Positions 44,391-60,110 of a stretch of 64,000 bases of DNA are shown piece by piece. The notes under the pieces were generated by a model, which saw nothing but the letters and a program-made list of their open reading frames with translations, made no database searches and had not been told where the DNA came from. Position 1 is the first letter of the stretch. Each line of letters begins with the position of its first letter. The position numbers and the translations under genes are program-made. This stretch comes from Oreohelix idahoensis. Lineage: Eukaryota > Mollusca > Gastropoda > Stylommatophora > Oreohelicidae. The DNA is taken from the NCBI GenBank assembly GCA_024509875.1, contig JAMPIV010021247.1:62001-126000 (forward strand). The letters are read 5' to 3'.

Positions 44391-45689
44391 GTCTTATAGA
44401 ACAATTTCTGGTTTTCTTGTGCATCTTTTTCTAGCTTTTCTCCAAATTCTTCCCATGACTACTGTTTTGCTGCTAGCACTTTGTTCTTTGCTTCTGTTCT
44501 GAGTGTCACATATTCTCTATATTTTTCCATCTGTCCTGTTGTGTCTTTAGCTCCTAAGTATTGTTTCCATGCCATTTTCTTCTCTCTTATTTTCTCTTTG
44601 ACTTCCTCTGTCCACCAAGGTGTCCTCTTTCTCTTGGTCCCAAGTCGGACTTCACCGCATGCTTCTGCTGAAGCTGTCTTTATGATATCCTTGAATTTAT
44701 TCCAGAGGGTTTCCAAGTCATCAGGTTGTTCTTCTGTGTTGCTCACCGCTGCAGCAATAAGCCCCTGCTATCTGGTCTTAAATTTCTGGCTCTTTCAGCT
44801 TGAAGGTCCTAATGCTCATTTCTCCCGCTCGTTTACTTGGTTTCTTGCGTGATGTTGGGCAGTTCCTAGGCTGAGCAACTCTTTAAGTTGTTCTTTTGAT
44901 TGTTAGCAGGTAGTGATCACTTCCAATCTCTGGCCCCCTCCAGACTCTAGCATCTCGGACATATTTGAATGAGCTTCTCCTAACAATGGCATAGTCGATC
45001 ACTGACTTCTCATTCTTGGTTGGTTCACATCTAGTGTATGCATGTATGCGCTTATGGGGGAACTTTGTGTTTGTGATTATCAGATTCTGCTCACTGCGGA
45101 ATCTAAGGAGTCGCTTTCCATTGTCATTGAGAGTATCTTCTCCACATCTTCCGATAACTCCACCCCATCTAGCATGGTCATTTCCAACTCTGGCATTAAA
45201 ATCTCCGAGCATGATAACTTCATCTAGGCAGTCATCCACTGTCCTGTGAAGTAGCTCGAAGAATTCCTCCTTGACCTCTGCTCTCTCATCCTCATTTGGC
45301 CCATACACTATGACCAGGTTGACTATGGTTTCTCCTTCTTTTAGTTTTACAACCATAATGCGCTCCGAGACAAAGTTCCATCCCTTGATACTATCTTTCT
45401 GGTTTTTGGCCACAATGCAACCCACGCCCCCTTTAGCTCTTTCAGATGTGGGTACACCACTGTATAACAGCGTGTTGCCATCGAGATCCATGACTCCTTG
45501 TCCCTTTTTCTTTGTTTCCGTTATAGCCAGGATTTCTAATTTTGCTTTCCTCATCTCTTCCACCAGCTCCTCTTCTTTCCCATTTATACTTCTTGTGTTC
45601 CAAGTTCCATAAGTCGTAGTCCGTAGTCCGTTCCAGTTCGTCGCCTTTAGAATCAGTCCGGTTTTCTCTCTTATATTGCTCGTAATCAT
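44391..45689 (-). pseudogene. LINE B copy 2, endonuclease and N-terminal linker
   Basis: The frame 44883-45689 encodes an APE endonuclease: TTTYGTWNTRSINGKEEE (N-terminal Asn), KLEILAITETKK (catalytic Glu), GVGCIVAKN, VIVYGPNEDERAE (Tyr), VIMLGDFNARVGND (GDFN, catalytic Asp/Asn), KSVIDYAIVRR and IGSDHYLLTI (terminal SDH). The linker (44459-44746) has TPWWTEEVKEKIREKKMAWKQ and EKYREYVTLRTEAKNKV and is in another frame after a break near 44.75-44.88 kb. The endonuclease triad residues all look intact. These are the pieces missing from LINE B copy 1. Confidence 0.85.
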
Positions 45690-45828
45690 AGTTTAAAGCA
45701 AACAGGTGATTGGCCTGTTGTGCCTTTGCATGGTGGAGGGGCTGCCTCCTTACGGCCTCCACGCAGGCCGCCCTCCTCCTTTTTCATCCGGGCTTGGGAC
45801 CGGCATAGGCGGAGTTGATTATAATGTC

Positions 45829-46109
45829 ATTAACATAAAAGATATCCAATAAAGAAATCGTGTGAATAATTCTCTGAATAAAGAAAATCATCAAGAAGAT
45901 TAAAAAGAAAAGATTATTTTGTCCATTTTATTAGACAAGGAGTTAAAGACAGTCTTCAGGATGAAAATCAAAGGCGAGAAGAATTGACAATGACTAAGAA
46001 GAGCTATAAGGAAGGGAAACCCGAGGCCTGTAAACAGTAAATAAATATTAGACAAACATAAAGGTATGTTAACAGGCACTCGTAAGAAATAAAGAAGTAG
46101 AACACTAGA
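45829..46109. other. No recognised feature
   Basis: AT-rich intronic sequence between LINE B and the SINE. No exon-like ORF with good splice sites was seen. Confidence 0.3.
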
Positions 46110-46225
46110 CAACAGAAAAACAACAGACGTGAGTGGCATACCCAGGATTTGAACCCCGGACCTTCCGTACGACAACACCGCCTAGCTATACAAGCGAATC
46201 ACACTATCCTCCCGGCCAGCCAAAA
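46110..46225 (-). repeat. tRNA-derived SINE
   Basis: On the minus strand a GTGATTCGCTTGTATAGCTAGG stretch (46179-46202) is followed by a B-box GGTTCAAATC (46146-46155) inside a T-arm-like CCGGGGTTCAAATCCTGGG. The 3' tail on the plus strand (CTAGACAACAGAAAAACAAC) matches the tail of the decayed SINE at 1345. The body abuts the (TA)n tract. Confidence 0.6.
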
Positions 46226-46227
46226 AA

Positions 46228-47979
<1,752 letters not shown>

Positions 47980-47993
47980 TATATACAAGTATA

Positions 47994-48781
47994 TATGACA
48001 GAGCAATGTAAATATAGATTACATGCACCCACACGTTTTTGCTCCAACCTTGCTTCCTTCTTAGTTATGCACGTCTTGTTAATGCAGAACCTTTGTACTT
48101 CATATCTGTCAAACTCATAATGGTAGCTACGCCTATTTTTTTTTTCTTTTCTCTATTGTTTTACAGGCACTAGGAATGTTTAAATCAGACCGTTTCACGT
48201 GTAGAGAGAGGGGACGGGTAGTATATTGGTAGAATCAAGAGCGATAATTCAAAAATTATACCTTTTGATAGATGCACGTAGAGAGATCAAAGCGGAGATA
48301 ATCACAAGTTACCCCCCCCCCCCTCATCCGTTCATTCGTGAATGTAATTAAGCTACGGAACGACGAAATGAAAGAGTCGATTTGCTCTTTGGTCCACGTC
48401 TAGCGGTCAGTGAGAGTGGCAAATTTTACTTTCATTCAAAATTTGACCACAGATTTTCCCAAAGGTGTAATCTGTCGCACTCATTATCGATTTTCTAACT
48501 AATTCTTATATGTACCGCATCCTTCAAACTCAGTTATCTAGTAACCACAGATATTTTAAAGACCTCTAGCTTCGATTTCTAGATCCATTATACCAGTGGA
48601 ATTTCTTAGTTTTTCGATTGGAGATAGTCATATTCCTGTGATTGCATACGGGTCACAACCCCAAAATCTACCAACGGCCTTAATCTGAGAAGGGGTCTAA
48701 GTCTAGTCCAACAAATACAAGAAGAGATATTCTTATAAAATATATCGGGTCTTCGAGGTTGACCTGGTTGGCCTCTTGTCT

Positions 48782-48817
<36 letters not shown>

Positions 48818-49759
48818 GAGAGTACCAATATATGACACTAAGATAAAATTTAACTGGATATTTAGCTACCCAGATTTCTTTTGTATTTTCATCTTCATTC
48901 AGCCCGCTGTGGCGAAGAATATCAAATTTAACTTTTCCCGAGTACCGACCACTTGTGTTGGGGCGAGGATTTACCCAGAGAAAAAAAGATGTATTTACCT
49001 GACATTCTATTTAACTATCGAATATTTCAAGCTACTGTAGAAGGTGACATTTGATCTTGAAGTTGTGTTTCATACCTGGACTAATTGCTGTGACATGAAC
49101 AGAGTCAATAATAATAAGTAACAAAGTAAGCGATCACCAAAGAATAAGATTAATCAGTCATTTTGGGAACTGGGGCTTACTGTGCCAAAAGAACCGACAC
49201 TGAATCTGTTACATGGAGCATGTAGATATGTCCAAGCTGTTATCAAACACCTATTTGGTAAGCGAGAATGAAATGTGATCACATGTTTGTCAGAGCGAGA
49301 GAAAGCAGGAATGCATAATTCTTATATTGTATAACTAATATACTCACTTTTGTTCGTTTTCTTCTTATGTTTGCTCATACTGTTCATTTCAGAATAGATT
49401 AACCAGGAACTCTGTTCTTTACAATATAGTCAAACTCTATACCATAGTGCTAATCTTTTTACCTTTTGGGGGTTAATTAACTTCTTCTTGTGGGATCTTG
49501 TCTCAACAGAGGGGTTGCACTTAGGTGTCTATTTCTTTATTAATTCTGTAACCTATGATTTTATATTTTGATATTTTTATAATAGCTGTTGCGAAGTTTT
49601 CTTTATGATAAATAAACTTAACATGAAACGCAATTACCGGTGTTGGTCAGCTCGTCCCAATATCCCTACTTCATTAATATAGTTTTCACGTCTGTGCGTC
49701 TAATTGTCGTCACTTATCTGTGTGTGTGTGTGTATATATATGTAAATGGTTGATTTATA

Positions 49760-49849
<90 letters not shown>

Positions 49850-50040
49850 GGAAACTGTCTAGTCTAAAATTTCAGTTGTAAACGATAGGCTGGATTAGAT
49901 TATCTTCTCAATCCAGGGACAGACTCTACCTTTCACTCGTGAAAATATATTTCTTTACCTTATCTCTCACTGAGTTATCACCTAGTTCTATTCAGACTGG
50001 ACCAGAATCGATCATAATTACCTATCAAAAATTTACGACA
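47994..50040 (+). repeat. E3 5' LTR, about 2.05 kb
   Basis: Begins TATGACAGAGCAATG (3' LTR: TGTGACAGAGCAATG) and ends ...CAAAAATTTACGACA. Its last ~350 bases are homologous to the reverse complement of the start of the inverted LTR at 57835 and of the E1 LTR. It contains a GA run (48,785-48,814), a C run (48,314-48,323) and a (TA)n tract. Confidence 0.88.
49757..49849. repeat. (TA)n microsatellite inside the E3 5' LTR
   Basis: A pure TA run, interrupted once by CA. Related LTRs have only short TA stretches at the equivalent place. Confidence 0.95.
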
Positions 50041-50148
50041 GAATGGTTTGCTCGTTGTTCTGGAATTTGAGCTAGATCTGGAACGAGTAAGACAGAATGG
50101 TTTGCTCGTTTTTCGGGAATTTCAGCTTGATTTTGAACTAGTACCGCT
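50041..50148 (+). repeat. 54-bp tandem duplication next to the E3 5' LTR
   Basis: GAATGGTTTGCTCGTT begins at 50041 and again at 50095, with the first unit ending ACGAGTAAGACA, similar to the LTR end TTTACGACA. The second unit is diverged. Same position and nearly same unit length as the E1 duplication. Confidence 0.75.
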
Positions 50149-50924
50149 GAAAGGGTGCGAATTCCTTAGTATTGTCTTTTCTAGTTCATCAGATTGCCTT
50201 TGTTTCCAAATCTGGATCTACTCTGTACCTAGATAATTCACTAAAATCTGATAAAATCTTTATAGTCTAGATAGAGCAAGAGTGTGGTTTTCTCGTGAGA
50301 GTAGAGTAACTTTAATAATAATGTTCCCCTAGACAAACGATCTGTTTATTGGCTTGCTGACCACGCAAATATATCAATTGTTTTTCCTCAGCATTGTTAG
50401 AGTATATCAATTAGATTTACATGGTAACCTTTGTCGGGTAGATGTTATTTAATGATTTTTTAATACTATGCCGCTGGTTGCGCGTGATTGTGTAACAATC
50501 ACCAGGGTTTTTTGAAGCAGAGGTGTTTTGAGCTAAGCTAAGGAGCGCATTTGGACTATTCCGTCCAGTTAATAGCCTCTCTTACCCTAACTGACTTCGG
50601 GTGTAGACTTGGAGGTAGAGTTAAAAATTAAGGGATTTTTTTCTCCTTATAAATTTTTAAAATAAAATTTTTTTGTGGCTTCCACTGTAATAATATAGTT
50701 TTTTTCTGTTATTAGCCTGATCTACTATTCCTGTTGCTAGTCGTCTGCATTAGGAGCCTTAATTGCCAGATAATAGCAGCGATAGATTAGATACTGATAA
50801 CAGGAGGAGGTATCACAGTTATATAACAGAATTTTCTTTTCTGTATTTTTTTCTCGTAATTGGTAGGGAACCAGTGTATCCTTTTTCTTCCTTTTTTCTC
50901 GGGTAAGCCAGTCAGATATTTACA
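50149..50924 (+). other. E3 leader before gag
   Basis: AT-rich non-coding internal region, similar in length to the E1 leader. No ORF recognised. Confidence 0.5.
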
Positions 50925-52706
50925 ATGGCTGAGCGTGCAAAGCTTAGGCAAATGCTCAGAGAGGAAGCAAGGGAAGAGGGATTGCAGGGAGAAGAAGCGA
51001 AAACGTTTGTCAACGAAGAACTTGACAGATATGACGCCGAGAAGAAAGAAGCGGAAGCTAGAGAGAAGGAAAGAGAAGATCGTCTATTGGAGCAGAAGAA
51101 GATTGAGGCAGAAATGGAAGCTCGCAGGGCACGGCAGGAGGAAAGAGAGAAGGAGATACAGCATGAGGAAAGAGAGAAGGAGAGACAGCATTAATTGACT
51201 CTTAAAGCTCTAGAAGTCCAAAGCCGTGGGGCTACCTCTACTTCCAGCAGTGGACAGCCGTCTTCTCCTCATTCTACTTTAACTGATCAAGCCAGCATCC
51301 AATCTCCCCAACTCACAGCTATGTCTTTTGCCCTTGAATCCTTCCCAAGCCCCAATGAAAATATTGACTATTATCTGGAAAAATTTGAGAAAATGGCACA
51401 TCGGTACGAGTTAGAAAGGTCGCGTTGGTGTTTGAAGCTTTCTAAGGCCTTAAAAGGCTCTGCGTATGATGCGTACGCAAAACTGGAAAGCAGTCACCAA
51501 GACGATTACGACATGTTGAAGAAGGCTTTGCTTGAGCGGTTCGAGATGAACGCTCGAAAATTTTTGCAACTGTTCCGTAACAGCAGAAAGGAGAGCACTG
51601 AAACTTTTCAGCAGTTCTCTTCTCGTCTGAAGGGATACTTGACAAAGTGCCTGCAGCTTTCACTGCTTCCCTCTACCTATGAAGGACGTGAGGAGTTCGT
51701 TGTAAGTGAACAAATAAAGAACACGTTGTCAAGTGACACCCATAGATTTCTAGCTGAGCAAGGCGCAGAAAAGCTAGAAGACATTTTGAGCAAGGCGGAG
51801 CGACATCACAATGCGCTGGCCGAACTGCCGGCCACAAAACGTAAACCGACAGAAGAGCCTTCTCGGAAGAATAATCAAGAACAGTCTTGCCATTGTTCTC
51901 ACCATCATAACCACAGAGAAACTGTACCCCAGAATTCCCCTCCGGAAAAATCTAAATACTATAAAAACAAGTACCCCACTCACAACAAAAATTATGATCA
52001 ACCCAACCGGTCTACATGGCAGCGCGGCCAGAAAGGACAGGATGAAAAAGGAAAGACCCCTACAGCAGAGACATCTGATCAGAGCATGCACACCTGGCCG
52101 AATCGCATCGGATGCTTGCAGACAGCCTCGCAAGGAAGAATTAGTGTTAGTGATTCTCAACCTGAGGGGGAGAGGCCTTCAACGCGAGGTACTGTTATTT
52201 TGAACGGGACTTCAACATATTGTTTGTTTGATACATGTTTGTCCTTTGACTGTATTGTTGCAAGACATTTGGTCAAACCCGGTCAAGAAACAGAAGAAAC
52301 CATCAAACTTTGTGGAGTTTTCAACGGAGATGCACCCATGACGCTTCCCATCGCATTGGTGGAGATACACTCTGATTTTGTCAGAGGTGTGATCAAAGCG
52401 GCTATTATGGATGACCCGATCTACCCAGTCATACTTGGCTGTAGATATGTGTTTATTGAGAGACCGAAAGAGCCAATTGTGGCAGCAGTAACCACAAGAG
52501 GGCAAACCAAGAAGGAACGGGAGCCTGCGCCAAATTTGTTACCTAAGGAACTAAAAGAGGCGCAACAAAATGACCCTACTCTGGAGCCCTGCTTTAGGAA
52601 ACTGCCCATGGCTAAGGACCCCAGACACACGGGGACATTTTTTCTAAGGATGGCGTACTTTATCGTAGAACGGGCAACCCTGAACAAGGGTATAATCAGC
52701 TCCTAG
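50925..52706 (+). pseudogene. E3 Gag and protease
   Basis: Starts MAERAKLRQMLREEAREEGL, matching the E1 start, with an 85-residue charged coiled coil. A TAA at 51192-51194 interrupts it, and the same frame continues through the Gag core (FALESFPSPNENIDYYLEKF, about 51,350) and the protease region, where the motif reads CLFDTCLSFD. The usual Asp-Thr-Gly has become Asp-Thr-Cys, so the protease active site is damaged. As in E1 there is no zinc knuckle. A frameshift near 52,640 takes the reading into the integrase frame, leaving the listed end as an out-of-frame tail. Confidence 0.85.
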
Positions 52707-52732
52707 TACAGTACAGAGACCAAATCTTAGAA

Positions 52733-53604
52733 ATGGGGCACTCTCTTCTGTTTAGAGGACATATGGGACAAAACGCCACAAATCAGCGAATATCGACTCA
52801 GTATTGGTGGCCAGGAATAAACTCTGATATTATGAGGTACGGGAAAACCTGCGCCAAGTGCCAACTGGTGGCACCAAAGCATTGGACACCCCCAGTTCCC
52901 ATGGGTGAAATGCAATAGTGGGGACACCATTTGAACGGGTTGCTGTCGACATTGTAGGACCCCTAGAAAGGACTAAAAGAAGGAACAGGTTTATCCTGAC
53001 TTTAGTCGACACTTGCACTATGTTGGCCGAAGCTATAGCGCTAACATGCACGGATTCCAAGCATTTCGCAGAAGCCCTAGTGCAGATATTTACACGGTTG
53101 GGATTCCCTCAACAAGTTTTGATGGATAACGGATCCCAATTCCGTTCCTGTTAATGGAGGAGATCTTTAAGGTCTTGAGGGCCAAGCGTATTCACACAAG
53201 CCAGTACCATCCGGCCGGAAATGGGCTTGTGGAACGTTTTATCGACAGCCTCACCATGATGTTACGTAAGCTGGGGCAAGAGAAACCGGAAGATTGGGAC
53301 CTTTTCATTCCTGCAGCCTTATTCGCCTATGGCGAAGTCCCACAGGCCTCTACAGGTTTTTCCCAGCTAATCTTTTATTCGGCAGACCTATAAAGGGGCC
53401 GCTAGAAGCCTTACTTCGGTACCTGACAGACCAGAAGGCTGATGAGACAGTCGTCTCAGCCAGCAAATATGTATCGGAATTAAAGGAAAGGTTGCAACTA
53501 GGATGGGATCTAGCAACTACCAAACTTAGGCGAGCAGGCGCAAGCACGTTAAACGATACAGTAAAGCAGGGAAAGAGAAAGAACTACAACCAGGGGAGAA
53601 AGTT
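52733..53604 (+). pseudogene. E3 integrase
   Basis: Pieces in three frames: HHCC domain with GHSLLFRGHMGQNATNQR and CAKCQ (52,733-52,918, ending in a premature TAG), core with VAVDIVGPLERTKRR and QVLMDNGSQF (52,918-53,154), then YHPAGNGLVERF (53,154-53,393) giving the Asp, Asp, Glu triad. The GPF module appears at about 53,645 in the next frame. It is very close to the E1 integrase. At least three frameshifts plus one stop disable it. Located upstream of RT. Confidence 0.85.
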
Positions 53605-55326
53605 TTGTTATTACTGCCAACTGGAAGTAACAAACTACACATCGGATGGCAAGGGCCGTTTACCATCTTTAAAAAGATCTCGAGAACTAACTATCAGATC
53701 TTTATTAAAGGAAAGGAGAAGGTCTACCATGTAAATCTGTTGAAGAAATACTTGGAAAGACCGGTGCCGTCCTCTGAACATCTCCTGGGGGTCGCCATAG
53801 CTACCGAAGATGATGAAGATGACGATAGTTGCATGGAATATCCATTGCAACAAAGGGAATCTTTCAAAGATGTAAAATTCGGTAACACTGTCTCTGAAGC
53901 ACAACAGTCAGAAACGAGGGCGCTACTCAAACAGTACACATCAGTGCTAACGGATATACCTGGGCGAACACATCTCGTAGAGTTTGAGATGAAACTTACA
54001 AATGAGACACCTGTTCGGACCAGAGTTTATCCTATTCCGTATGCTAAAGCTGATACGCTACGGGAAGAGATAGACAAGCTACGTAAAACAGGAATTATTA
54101 GTGAGTCCACATCTCCATATAGTGCGAGCTTAGTGCTGTTGCAGAAGCTCAATAAGAAAATTCGGCTGTGCATCGATTACCGTCTACTGAACACTGTAAC
54201 GGAATTCCAGCCGGAACCTCTTCAAAGCGCTTCTGAGCTGTTTAGCAAGCTAAGCAATTCACGGATTTTCTCCAAGATTGACCTGAGTAAAGGCTACTAT
54301 CAAATATCAGTCAAGGAGGAAACTAAGCCTTTGCTAGCTTTCAGCACCAGTGAAGTACACTATACGTTCAACGTGATGCCATTTGGGTTACATAACGCAC
54401 CAGGAGTCTTCACAAGGATGATGAAAAAGCTTTTAGAACAATTGCACAGTCCACAAATACACAACTTTATGGACGATATACTGGTTGCAATGGACACCTA
54501 CGAAGAACACATTGCTACGTTTGCTATGCTCCTCAGGAGACTACAAGAAAATTTTCTCACAGCTAGACCTAGCAAACGTTTAATCGGCTTCGAAAAGCTT
54601 GACTTCCTGGGGCATACCATTTCTCACGGTTCCATGTGGCCAGTTGCTAAAAGCGTAGAGAAGATACTTGAAGCACAAAGGCCAAGAACGAAGAAAGAAA
54701 CAAGGTCGTTCTTACCACTGTCTGCTTATTACCAAAAATTCGTCAACAATTTTAACGGTTTGACTGCACCCCTTACTGACCTCACAAAGAAGTGGCGACC
54801 TGAGAGAATTATCTGGGATTCAAAGTGCCAGGCGCTTACGTCACGCTCAAGAAACAACTGTCTTAATATCCAATTTTACGATTACCTGATATTACCAAAC
54901 CCTTTATATTACGGGTCGACGCATCGGGTCAAGGCATCGGGACAACTCTGCTTCCCAGTGGCATACGGCAGTCGTAAATTTAATAAAGCAGAACGGAACT
55001 ATTCCACAGCGGAAAAAGAATGTCTGGCACTGGTTCATGATATAAGGAGACACCATGAATATCTGTACGGAGTATCATTCACGGTGCAGACAGATCATGC
55101 TCCACTGGCGTTTCTTGGTGCGAATAAAGAATTCAATGCGAGGATAATGCGCTGGGCATAGTTGCTCAGCGTATATTCCTTTAAAGTAGAATACATTCCA
55201 GGGAACGAAAACGTCGGAGCAGACTTCATGAGTAGGAATTGGACAACGAAGAAGGAGGAAGATGAGAATGAAGAAAACAGTCACCCAGAAGCCACGGTTA
55301 TAGGTAACTCTATTTCCATAATGTAG
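53605..55326 (+). pseudogene. E3 integrase C terminus, reverse transcriptase and RNase H
   Basis: A 518-codon open stretch (53605-55161). It starts with the GWQGPFTIFKK module of integrase, then RVYPIPYAKADTLREEID, IRLCIDYRLLN, FSKIDLSKGYYQI (motif A), VMPFGLHNAPGVF (motif B), NFMDDILVAM (motif C, FMDD), LGHTIS (motif E), and RNase H with NYSTAEKECLALV (Glu) and TVQTDHAPL (Asp). A TAG at 55159-55161 precedes the RNase H end (EYIPGNENVGADFMSRNW), which continues to about 55,326. The continuous integrase-to-RT frame directly shows the IN-RT order. The first RNase H Asp region is blurred by a shift near 54.85 kb. Confidence 0.88.
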
Positions 55327-55364
55327 ACATAAAAATGGTTTCATATCTTCAAGCGGGAACGCAC

Positions 55365-57834
<2,470 letters not shown>

Positions 57835-60110
57835 TTTTGATAGAGGAATTAAGACTTGAATTGGTCCTTTCTGAATAGATTAGAATAAGCGATAGCAACA
57901 GTGAGAGATAATAATAGAAATAGATTTCCACGAGTGAGATGGTAGAAGTTAATAGAGTCTGTCGCTGAAATCGAGAATCTTCTCTCTTTCAGCCTATCTT
58001 CTACAACAGATCTAGAGGAGTCAGACAGTCTATTATAATATATATTAATATATATCTCCACTCACATACACACACACATAAGTGACGACAGTTAGATGCA
58101 CAGACGTGGAAAAACTATAACAATGGAATGTAGATATTTTGGAACGAGCTGACCGACACGCTTGAATAAAGTTTATGTAAATTTATTAACATAGGAAAAT
58201 TTACCACAACACAAAAATGTTAATCACAAGCATAGAAAATACATATAAGGTAATGAATTACTACAAGTATAATAGACCCATAGGTGTAGTCTTTTCCCTC
58301 AATGTTTAGCCCACGATCCTGTTAGATGAAAAGTGATAGCCCCAAAGAGTCACGGATATATACACTATAGTCTCAGATTTCCCTCTAAAGTTGAGAACAG
58401 AATGTATACCCTAATCTATCCTAAGAGAGGAAAACCCGCATTTAGCAACAATTTGCATAAATGGAATTACAAAAAATTGTGGGTGCACAATCATATCATA
58501 AAAGAATCACTCAGTCTGCTTTCACTCTGTTCTTTCAGCAGGGCCCCTGTCTCACTTTTCTTACCTAAAATCTTGCTGGTGTTCGCCGTCTGGCGCACGT
58601 TAGTTCACACACACCGTTTAATCTGTCTGTCTTTTTGATGAAGCGGATCCCAGCTCTGCAGATTTTGGTTTCATCATATGGGTCCGGGGAGCGTCCTCTT
58701 CATGCGATGGTTTTCTTTTTCAGATTTAAGTTAGTGTCAATTTACTCAGTTCAGGTAAGAATTAGACTTAAGCGGGCACACAGTGTCAGAATCACGAGGT
58801 TTTCCTTATTTAGGAAAATGACCGGTTGGTAACTTCTCTCAATAGATAATTATTGGTCACACCACAAGTAGTCAAGAATATCGGAATGTTAATGATTTGT
58901 AATTTTTTCTCGCCACAGGGCTGCATGTACATGAGAGTTTGTGAAGAAATATGATCTGGATCAATAGGCCCAGTATAGGCATTTAGTCTTTAAAAAAACC
59001 GTTAGTGAGATTTGTACTCTGTCTATTTCTGGAGGCAAACACACTGCCAGACAGATGTTAACTTGTAGTCCCACGTGGTTAAACATACAAATGTTTCTAC
59101 TCTCAGTTGTACTAAAACCGCTGGTAAAAGTTGGACTGACCCAAAACTCCAAACAAAACTACGGCGATCACCACGAAACTAGAATTATTCACTTACATCG
59201 GTATTCTAGAAGCTCGGCAAAAATTGACGAGAAAACTAAGAACTTCGCTATACAAGCTTATTCTCTAGCACGAGCGATCCGTCTACTGCAACTTAGGAGT
59301 ACTGAATGCATGAAGTCTAACTACTGTGGTTTATATCTTATGAAAAGGAATGATTTTCTAATTCTCGAAAACCCGAAATAGTTCCCGTCTTAACACCTAC
59401 ATTAACTCAGGCGCCTGGCAATAAAACTGCCAGTGCTCGTTTCACACCTGCCGCTACCTATGGTCCTTCCCGAGCTATGCATGTTGGCGCCTTTCACACC
59501 CATCACCGAGAAACTTAATCGTAGAGCGCCGTGTCAGATGAAAATGTTAGACGATATGTCCACCATCATGTCTGTAGTAAAATCTGTGCGATAATCGCTT
59601 ATTTCAGTAAGATTTTAGTCCTAAGATGAATAAATACACTAGCCCTCAGGTGTCTGACTGGTTTCATCTTCATCGCCAGTAGGGCGATGCCTTTTGTGCA
59701 GTGGGAATGCTAAGAAAATTACCCGCCGTAAAAATCTAACACGCTTTAGTTTCGGTTTCGAAAACGTACAATAAACCTTTTAACATCTCGCCGATCTGCT
59801 GCATGAAACGGGGGAAAAGCTTGTAATTAACGACTTGCCAGAACTGTGAGATCAAATCTGGCGTTTGAATTAACGTAATATGTTAACTTTAACACTAACA
59901 TTTGTAGTAATTCGGACAGTTCTCAATAGTAAGAATGAGGCGATTGTAATAATTAACGCAAAGCACTACCAAAGTTTTGAAAAACCCCTCTTCGCTCTGC
60001 ACGCGGTCTCTTTAATATATATACGCTGTGGGCAAAGCCAGCAGAGGCAAACACACAGACAAATTTTCCAATTCCTCCTAGCGGTAGTATTCTGACGTCA
60101 CTCAAACTAG
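57835..60110 (-). repeat. LTR in inverted orientation, related to E1 and E3 LTRs
   Basis: Begins TGTCGTAGATTTTTGATAG, matching the E1 LTR start (TGTCGTAGATTTCCGATAG), and stays alignable for at least 350 bases through the CTATCTTCTACAACAG, ACGTGG-AAAACTATAACAATG and GAACGAGCTGACC segments. The right border is not certain; similarity fades and I place it near 60.1 kb. No internal coding region follows, so it is probably a solo LTR or one end of a deleted element. It interrupts the Tc1 gene. Confidence 0.7.

Larger units (their letters stand above)
33454..45828 (-). mobile_element. LINE family B copy 2 (RTE-like), full length, with nested E2
   Basis: The body spans 33467-45815, flanked by the perfect 13-bp duplication TGATTATAATGTC (33454-33466 and 45816-45828). 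Without the 9.1-kb E2 insert the LINE is about 3.2 kb, the usual length of a full RTE-type LINE with a single ORF. The 3' end has the same TAAG-repeat tail as copy 1. The 5' end, at 45.7-45.8 kb on the minus strand, is GC-rich (GGAGGCGGCCTGCG region). Confidence 0.9.
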
